Source of the DNA: Renibacterium sp043789415 | GTDB taxonomy: Bacteria > Actinomycetota > Actinomycetes > Actinomycetales > Micrococcaceae | Reading direction: 5' to 3' | Length of the DNA: 64,000 nucleotides | Assembly (NCBI RefSeq): GCF_043789415.1 | Contig: NZ_JBDLLW010000001.1 | Span: forward strand, 2,046,001-2,110,000 | In this document: positions 58,685-64,000 of the stretch, piece by piece | Layout of the letters: every line of letters starts with the position of its first letter | How positions within the stretch are numbered: position 1 is the stretch's first letter | The notes under the pieces: generated by a model | Seen by the model: only the letters and a program-made list of their open reading frames with translations | What the model was told of the DNA's origin: nothing | Databases searched by the model: none | Program-made: the position numbers and the translations under genes

Positions 58685-58761
58685 TCCCACTGAGTGGTGC
58701 TCCTGTTACAGAAGTTCCGCTTTAGCCGCAACATCTGTAACTCCAGTAACACTCAGTGGGA
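58685..58761. repeat. Imperfect 28-bp inverted repeat upstream of ispD
   Basis: Arms 58685-58712 and 58734-58761. The outer 12 bp (TCCCACTGAGTG) and inner 8 bp (GTTACAGA) pair exactly, the middle only partly; a 21-base loop separates the arms. It lies 23 bp before the ispD ATG and could be an operator, attenuator or 5' UTR structure. Confidence 0.6.
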
Positions 58762-58784
58762 TAACTGGCAGATATGCTGGGCGG

Positions 58785-59549
58785 ATGGAAACTCCGCCGA
58801 CTTTGCGTATCGCCGTTGTTCTGGTGGCTGCCGGTTCCGGGGAACGCCTCGGCCAGGGCATCCCGAAGGCTAAAGCCCTGCTCGGAGCCGAACCGATGCT
58901 GAGTCACGCTCTGCGCGGGGTCATTCATGCCCAGGTGGCAGATCAGATCTGCGTGGTGATTCCTCGTGGCGACCAAGAATTGGCGGCTTTGGTGGCCCAG
59001 CAGGCGAGCGAGGTTGCGGTTCCCATCTTCACTGCGGACGGCGGATCGACCAGAGCGGATTCCGTCCGTAATGCCTTAGAGGCACTGCGAACCGAGTGCG
59101 ATGCGGTGCTGGTGCACGATGCCGCTCGAGCGCTTACCCCGGCGGAGGTCTTTCATCGAGTAGCTCACGCCTTACAAGCCGGTGCCCGGGCTGTTATCCC
59201 GGTGCTCGCCGTCGTCGACACCATCAAGGTGGCCAGCCCCTCGGAACAGCCGGGAATTGCCACCGAACAGGTGCGTTCAACCCCGCTGCGTGAATCGCTT
59301 CGCACGGTTCAGACCCCGCAGGGCTTTGAGACCGCGGCATTGCGCAAGGCCCACGATGCGGCGTCGATGTTCACCGATGCCCAGGCGGCAGCTGTCACCG
59401 ACGATGCCATGCTGGTGGAATCCCAGGGCATTCCGGTTTACCTGGTGAGGGGTTCAGAGCTGAGCTTGAAGATCACCACCCCGAACGATCTGCTGATCGC
59501 CGAAGCCTTATTAGAAGGCCCGGCGGCACCACGATTGGTGGAAGGCTGA
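58785..59549 (+). CDS. ispD: 2-C-methyl-D-erythritol 4-phosphate cytidylyltransferase
   Basis: 254 aa. Third enzyme of the MEP isoprenoid pathway. VVLVAAGSGERLGQGIPKAK is the CTP loop, VHDAARALTP the metal/substrate site, and TPQGFETAALRKAH plus VTDDAMLVE the later motifs. Its stop overlaps ispF by one base. Length is slightly greater than usual. Confidence 0.96.
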   Translation: METPPTLRIAVVLVAAGSGERLGQGIPKAKALLGAEPMLSHALRGVIHAQVADQICVVIPRGDQELAALVAQQASEVAVPIFTADGGSTRADSVRNALEALRTECDAVLVHDAARALTPAEVFHRVAHALQAGARAVIPVLAVVDTIKVASPSEQPGIATEQVRSTPLRESLRTVQTPQGFETAALRKAHDAASMFTDAQAAAVTDDAMLVESQGIPVYLVRGSELSLKITTPNDLLIAEALLEGPAAPRLVEG

Positions 59550-60040
59550 TGCCGGGAGAGTGGCTGCCGCGCACCGGAATCGGCATCGATGTGCACGCCT
59601 ACGGCGCAGAGGGCACCGAACTGCATCTTGCCGGGTTGTTCTGGCCGGGCGAACGCGGTCTCAGCGGGCATTCCGACGGCGACGCCGTCTGTCATGCGGC
59701 TGCGGACGCTTTGTTCTCGGCCGCCGGAGTCGGTGATCTAGGGACGCATTTCGGCACCGACCGGCCAGAGTACGCCGGGGCTTCCGGAGCGAAGTTGCTG
59801 GCTGAGGCGGCACGGATCGTTCGGAGCGCAGGCTACGAAATCGGAAATATCGCGGTGCAGTTCGTTGCTAATCGACCCAAATTCGGTCCACGTCGGCTGG
59901 AAGCTGAGGCCGCTTTGAGCGAGGCCGCCGCCGCTCCGGTCTCGGTCTCTGCCACAACCTCCGACGGGCTCGGTTTCACCGGGGCTTCCGAAGGAGTCGC
60001 GGCCATGGCGACGGCCCTGGTCTACAAAGTTGCCGGCTGA
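59549..60040 (+). CDS. ispF: 2-C-methyl-D-erythritol 2,4-cyclodiphosphate synthase
   Basis: 163 aa. Fifth step of the MEP pathway, trimeric. Metal ligands in GIGIDVHAYG and GHSDGDAVCHAAADALF; TTSDGLGFTGASEGVAAMA is the C-terminal family motif. Translationally coupled to ispD (TGATG). Separated from cysS by 38 bp. Confidence 0.97.
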   Translation: MPGEWLPRTGIGIDVHAYGAEGTELHLAGLFWPGERGLSGHSDGDAVCHAAADALFSAAGVGDLGTHFGTDRPEYAGASGAKLLAEAARIVRSAGYEIGNIAVQFVANRPKFGPRRLEAEAALSEAAAAPVSVSATTSDGLGFTGASEGVAAMATALVYKVAG

Positions 60041-60078
60041 AGAGGCAGGCAGAACGCACTATCGGCTAATCTTGACAA

Positions 60079-61593
60079 GTGACACTGCGCTTTTACGACT
60101 CAGCCACCGCCGAAGTACGCGACTTCGAGCCTCTCAAACCAGGTGAAGCCTCGCTCTACTACTGTGGTGCCACGGTGCAGAGCGAACCGCATATCGGGCA
60201 CCTGCGCTCCGCCCTGGTCTTCGACCAGCTCAGCCGTTGGCTGCGAATCCGCGGTTTCAAAACCACCGTGGTCCGCAATGTCACCGATATCGACGACAAG
60301 ATCCTGGCCAAGGCCGCCGAAGCGGGCGAGCAGTGGTGGGCCCGCGCCTACCGCTACGAGCAGGAGTTCAACCGAGCCTACGATGCGCTGGGCATCTCCC
60401 GTCCGGATTACGAACCACGAGCCACCGGTCATATTTCGGAAATGCACGAGCTGATCCAGCAGCTGATCGACCGCGGCCACGCCTACCCGGCCACCGATGA
60501 TTCCGGTGATGTCTACTTCGACGTGCGCTCCTGGGGCAAATACGGTTCGCTGACCCGGCAGAACATCGACGATATGCAGGCCGCGGCCGACGCTGACCCG
60601 CGGGGTAAAAAAGACCCTCGTGACTTCGCGCTCTGGAAGGGGCGCAAAGCGGACGAACCGGAGACGGCGTCCTGGCCCAGCCCCTGGGGCGCCGGTCGGC
60701 CTGGTTGGCACTTGGAGTGCTCGGCGATGGCCGGGAAGTACCTCGGTGATGCTTTCGACATCCACGGTGGTGGCCTGGATCTGCGCTTCCCGCACCACGA
60801 GAACGAGATGGCGCAGTCCCAAGCCGCAGGCAAGGACTTCGCCAACTTCTGGATGCACAACGGGCTGGTGAGCTACCAGGGCGAGAAGATGTCCAAGTCG
60901 ATCGGAAACGTGATCGGCCCCAACGAGTTGTTCAGCCAGGCTTCGGCCCGGGTGGTTCGCTATTACCTCGGCCAGGCACACTACCGCTCGGTGCTGGACT
61001 ATAGCCCTGAATCCCTTGCTGAGGCGGCCGCCGCGCTGGCCCGCATCGACGGCTTCCTGACTAAAGCAGCACCAAAAGTTGTGGAGGGAGCGAGGGGAGA
61101 CGGAACCCAGAATGGTTTCTTCGCCCCCGCCGGGGCGGGTTGGTTCGCCTACGCTCCGCTGAGCAATCTGCCGGAGGCCTTCGGCGAGGCGATGGACGAC
61201 GATCTGAACATCCCGAAGGCGCTCGCCGTGCTGCACGAAACCGTGCGGTCCGGAAATGCGGCGCTCGCCAGCGGCGACGCGGACGAACTCACCAGGATGT
61301 TCTTCGCGGCGCTCAGCATGACTTCGGCTTTAGGCTTAGACGCCGTTCCCTCCGAGAAAACCTCCTCGGGCGACGTCGGCAAGGCCCTGGACGCCCTGGT
61401 CAGGGCTCGGCTCGCCGAACGGACCTCTGCCCGCGAAGCAAAGAACTGGGCGCGTTCCGATGAGATCCGCGATGAACTCGCGGCCATCGGCATCAAAATC
61501 GAAGACTCGGCCGATGGGCCAAGCTGGACACTGCTCGCAGACAGCAGTTCCGGGGACTCAGGGTCTGAAGCAACAGAACGGAAGAACTCATAA
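60079..61593 (+). CDS. cysS: Cysteinyl-tRNA synthetase
   Basis: 504 aa class I synthetase. PHIGHLRSALVFDQLSRWL holds the HIGH motif, WHLECSAMAGKYLG and FPHHENEMAQS the zinc ligands, and EKMSKSIGNVI the KMSKS loop (~270). The C-terminal anticodon-recognition domain continues to a Ser-rich tail. Start is GTG 60079. Its stop shares a base with the rlmB start. Confidence 0.97.
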   Translation: MTLRFYDSATAEVRDFEPLKPGEASLYYCGATVQSEPHIGHLRSALVFDQLSRWLRIRGFKTTVVRNVTDIDDKILAKAAEAGEQWWARAYRYEQEFNRAYDALGISRPDYEPRATGHISEMHELIQQLIDRGHAYPATDDSGDVYFDVRSWGKYGSLTRQNIDDMQAAADADPRGKKDPRDFALWKGRKADEPETASWPSPWGAGRPGWHLECSAMAGKYLGDAFDIHGGGLDLRFPHHENEMAQSQAAGKDFANFWMHNGLVSYQGEKMSKSIGNVIGPNELFSQASARVVRYYLGQAHYRSVLDYSPESLAEAAAALARIDGFLTKAAPKVVEGARGDGTQNGFFAPAGAGWFAYAPLSNLPEAFGEAMDDDLNIPKALAVLHETVRSGNAALASGDADELTRMFFAALSMTSALGLDAVPSEKTSSGDVGKALDALVRARLAERTSAREAKNWARSDEIRDELAAIGIKIEDSADGPSWTLLADSSSGDSGSEATERKNS

Positions 61594-62585
61594 TGGCTGG
61601 AAATCCACGCGCCGCCAAAGGCAAGAAGGGCCCCAGCAAGGGCACCGGTGGCTTGGGCCGCAAGGCTCTCGAGGGCAAGGGCCCGACCCCTAAGGCCGAA
61701 GATCGCCCGTACCACAAGGCCTACCGGGCCAAGGAGCTCGCCGAGCGTTCGGCGGCGAAGCGGCCCAACAACTCCGCACAGCGCAGCAATCCCAGCCGTG
61801 GCAGGGGCCGGGCGAGCGAGGAAATGGTGACCGGGCGCAACTCGGTGGTCGAGGCGCTGCGCGCTGGAGTTCCGGCCAAAGCGCTCTACGTGGCGGTCCG
61901 GATCGAAGTCGACGACCGGGTCAAAGAAGCACTCAAACTGGCCGCCGAGCGCGGCATTCCGCTGATGGAAACCCATAAGCCAGAACTCGACCGGATGACG
62001 GACGAAGCCGTGCACCAGGGCCTCGCGCTGCAGATCCCGCCCTATGATTACGCTGATGCGATCGACCTGGCCCAGGAGACCATCGACAAGTCTCGTAAGG
62101 GCTACATCAACAACGCTCCGCTCATCGTGGCCCTGGACGGCATCACCGATCCGCGCAACCTCGGCGCCATCATCCGCAGCGTCTCGGCCTTCTCCGGGCA
62201 CGCCGTGGTGGTCCCCGAACGGCGCAGCGTCGGAGTGACCGCTTCGGCCTGGAAGACCAGCGCTGGTGCCGCGGTGCGGGTGCCGGTGGCGCGGGCGGCC
62301 AATCTGAACCGCGCGCTGGAAGCCTTCAAGGGTATGGGCTACTTCGTGCTGGGTCTCGACGGCGACGGCGACGTCTCATTGCCGGAATTGGCGGTTGCCA
62401 CTGACCCGGTGTGCCTGGTGGTCGGGTCCGAGGGCAAGGGACTGTCTCGCTTGGTGCGGGAGAACTGCGATCAGATCATCTCGATTCCGATTGATTCTGC
62501 GATGGAGTCGCTCAACGCCTCGATGGCGGTGGGTATCAGCCTCTACGAGATCTCCCGGCAGAGAGCACATACCAAAACCGCATGA
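61593..62585 (+). CDS. rlmB: 23S rRNA 2'-O-methyltransferase RlmB-like (SpoU family)
   Basis: 330 aa. A basic, low-complexity N-terminal extension (~1-78) precedes the substrate-binding domain (GRNSVVEALRAGVPAKAL) and the SPOUT knot: DGITDPRNLGAIIRSVSAF, VVGSEGKGLSRLVRENCD and SIPIDSAMESLNASMAVGIS. It methylates a guanosine in the peptidyl-transferase region of 23S rRNA. Overlaps glgX by 4 bp. The extension is typical for actinobacteria. Confidence 0.93.
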   Translation: MAGNPRAAKGKKGPSKGTGGLGRKALEGKGPTPKAEDRPYHKAYRAKELAERSAAKRPNNSAQRSNPSRGRGRASEEMVTGRNSVVEALRAGVPAKALYVAVRIEVDDRVKEALKLAAERGIPLMETHKPELDRMTDEAVHQGLALQIPPYDYADAIDLAQETIDKSRKGYINNAPLIVALDGITDPRNLGAIIRSVSAFSGHAVVVPERRSVGVTASAWKTSAGAAVRVPVARAANLNRALEAFKGMGYFVLGLDGDGDVSLPELAVATDPVCLVVGSEGKGLSRLVRENCDQIISIPIDSAMESLNASMAVGISLYEISRQRAHTKTA

Positions 62586-64000
62586 CCGAAATCGTTTCCC
62601 CCAATGTTCTGGGTGCCGCCACTTCCCGGGCCTTTCCGCTCGGGCTCAGCGCGCCTCTGAACGGCGACCCCGAAACAGTGGTCAACGTTGCGGTCTGGGC
62701 TCCGGAACTCGCCGAACTGATCCTCTATTTCCAGCCGCCGGGGGAGGCCTGGCAGGCGATGAGGCTGCCGGAGTTCTCCGACGGCGTGCACCACGGGGTG
62801 GTGCACACGCTGCCGATCGGCTCACGTTACGGCTTTGCCACCGAGGACATCGATCCGGAGGCTGCGCAGCTCCTGCTCGACCCCTATGCCCGCTCGATCG
62901 ATCAGCAGGACGGCCGGTTGCTGGGAGTTCGGATGTTCTCCGGCTTCGACTGGAGCGGAGATGCCGCCCCTCACATCCCCTGGCGGGACAGCGTGATCTA
63001 CGAAGCGCATCTCAAGGGCCTCACCCAGCTGCACCCCGAGGTGCCCGAGGAGATCCGCGGCAGCTATGCCGGCCTAGCGCATCCGGCGGTGATCCGGCAT
63101 CTCACCGAATTGGGCGTGACCGCCGTCGAACTGCTGCCGATCCATGCGCACCTCGACGAACAGCATCTGCGGGACTGCGGGCTGCCCAATTACTGGGGCT
63201 ACAACACCATCGGCTACTTCGCGCCACACGCTGGTTATGCTTCGGCGGCGGCACAGCAAGCCGGGCCTCAGGCTGTGCAGGACGAGCTCAAGGGCATGAT
63301 CAAATTGCTGCACGCTGCCGGTATCGAAGTGATTCTGGACGTCGTTTACAACCACACCGCGGAAGGACGACGTTACGAGCCAGCGCTCAGCTGGCGTGGC
63401 CTCGCGGAAAAACGTTACTACCGCTTCCACGATGATCATTATCTGGATACCACCGGCTGCGGCAACACCCTGGACTTCTCTGAGCCCAAGGTCATCCAGC
63501 TGGCCCTCGACTCCCTGCGCTACTGGGTCGAGGAGTTCCACGTCGACGGCTTCCGCTTCGACCTGGCGGTGACCTTGGGGCGGGACGCCGTGAACAACTT
63601 CAGCCCGCAGCACCCCTTCGTGGTGGCAGCCACCACCGATCGGGTGCTCTCCGGGGTGAAGCTGATCTCCGAACCCTGGGACGTCGGTCACGATGGCTGG
63701 CAGACCGGCAGATTCCCGGTGGGCTGGGCTGACTGGAACGATCATTTCCGCGATTCGGTGAGAGATTTCTGGCTCAGCGATCAGGCCTCAGTCAGCGCAG
63801 GGGGCAGCGGAGGCGGGCTGGCGCGGCTGGCCGATGCGCTCTCCGGATCATCCCGGCTCTTCGCCGCTTCCGGTCGAAGCCAGCTGGCCTCGATCAATCT
63901 GGTGACCGCTCACGACGGCTTCACGCTGGCGGATCTGGTCTCCTATAACGGCAAGCACAACGAGGCGAACCGTGAAGAGAATCGCGATGGCAGCGATAAC
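62582..64000 (+). CDS. glgX: Glycogen debranching enzyme GlgX-like (partial, 3' end outside)
   Basis: 473 residues visible; the frame is open to the window edge. N-terminal CBM48-like domain (~20-110: VNVAVWAPELAELILYF), then the GH13 barrel: ILDVVYNHTAEG, VDGFRFDLAVTL with the nucleophile Asp, LISEPWDVGHDGWQ with the acid Glu, and VTAHDGFTLADLVSYN. The last two include the GlgX/isoamylase pattern. It removes maltotetraose-type branches from glycogen. ATG 62582 overlaps the rlmB stop. Confidence 0.92.
   Translation, partial: MTEIVSPNVLGAATSRAFPLGLSAPLNGDPETVVNVAVWAPELAELILYFQPPGEAWQAMRLPEFSDGVHHGVVHTLPIGSRYGFATEDIDPEAAQLLLDPYARSIDQQDGRLLGVRMFSGFDWSGDAAPHIPWRDSVIYEAHLKGLTQLHPEVPEEIRGSYAGLAHPAVIRHLTELGVTAVELLPIHAHLDEQHLRDCGLPNYWGYNTIGYFAPHAGYASAAAQQAGPQAVQDELKGMIKLLHAAGIEVILDVVYNHTAEGRRYEPALSWRGLAEKRYYRFHDDHYLDTTGCGNTLDFSEPKVIQLALDSLRYWVEEFHVDGFRFDLAVTLGRDAVNNFSPQHPFVVAATTDRVLSGVKLISEPWDVGHDGWQTGRFPVGWADWNDHFRDSVRDFWLSDQASVSAGGSGGGLARLADALSGSSRLFAASGRSQLASINLVTAHDGFTLADLVSYNGKHNEANREENRDGSDN

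Noticed and set aside
60100..61236. 378-residue open frame opposite cysS
   Set aside because: cysS motifs (HIGH, KMSKS, zinc ligands) are intact on the other strand; no independent evidence.
62395..63435. 346-residue Arg-rich frame on the plus strand across rlmB and glgX
   Set aside because: The frame is out of phase with rlmB and glgX, which both have full family motifs; its composition is that of a frame shadow.

Overview
The window reads as chromosomal DNA of a high-GC actinobacterium, most likely a member of the Micrococcaceae (Arthrobacter / Renibacterium / Psychromicrobium group). The basis is gene content and order: gpmA next to phoU and a SenX3-RegX3 two-component pair, the carD-ispD-ispF-cysS-rlmB run, a Bpa/PafE-type proteasome activator, glyoxylate-cycle genes beside an ScfR (RamB/PrpR-like) regulator, and frequent GTG/TTG starts. 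The genus is an inference from the sequence alone. One N flanked by a 51-bp duplication (19307-19409) looks like a contig-joining scar, so this is probably a draft assembly.

Layout. 1-5271 (minus strand): a tightly packed operon that starts a polysaccharide (sugar-1-phosphate transferase, glycosyltransferase, lipoprotein esterase) and continues into an amino-acid activation cassette (carrier protein, acyl-CoA-dehydrogenase-like flavoprotein, and the start of what looks like an aaRS-like amino acid:carrier-protein ligase cut by the window edge). This is the best candidate for an undescribed system. 5460-8140: a degenerate GGDEF-like protein, then an ECF sigma factor fused to a zinc finger, a membrane helix, a Pro/Thr linker and an extracellular domain. 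8197-13227: a sugar-oxidation module (two Gfo/Idh/MocA dehydrogenases, a sugar isomerase, TetR) divergent from a ROK regulator, with a clear operator. 13418-19196: DsbA-like protein, malate synthase, isocitrate lyase and the divergent ScfR regulator with a palindromic operator. 19266-25366: a five-gene acyl-CoA operon (CoA-transferase, crotonase, acetoacetate-decarboxylase-like protein, 3-hydroxyacyl-CoA dehydrogenase, acyl-CoA dehydrogenase) with a LysR regulator.

25497-38048: a large secreted subtilase, an MHS-type permease, a tripeptidyl-aminopeptidase-like enzyme with an LPNTG cell-wall anchor, a TIGR01777-type epimerase with a TetR regulator, and CstA/YbdD divergent from that TetR with two identical operators between them. 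Together these suggest extracellular proteolysis plus uptake of small carbon compounds. 38057-43041: SDR, ABC-2 exporter pair, a NarL-type two-component system, and a thioesterase. 43079-44587: an ImmA-like protease, a HTH repressor-like gene and a divergent small Cro-like HTH gene around an AT-rich repeat-bearing region, resembling the control switch of a phage or integrative element without the rest of it. 44661-46704: proteasome activator, a partner gene whose 3' end overlaps tRNA-Thr(CGT), and an HAD hydrolase.

46740-64000 is mostly core genome: a second TAP-like hydrolase (lipoprotein), holB, tmk, a trans-sulfuration enzyme, a DUF2516 protein, a methyltransferase, gpmA, phoU, senX3-regX3 with PHO-box-like repeats, ribokinase, a lipoprotein, carD, ispD, ispF, cysS, rlmB and the 5' part of a glycogen-debranching enzyme. 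Convergent gene ends are separated repeatedly by long, nearly perfect hairpins. No insertion sequence, CRISPR array, rRNA gene or replication origin was seen.
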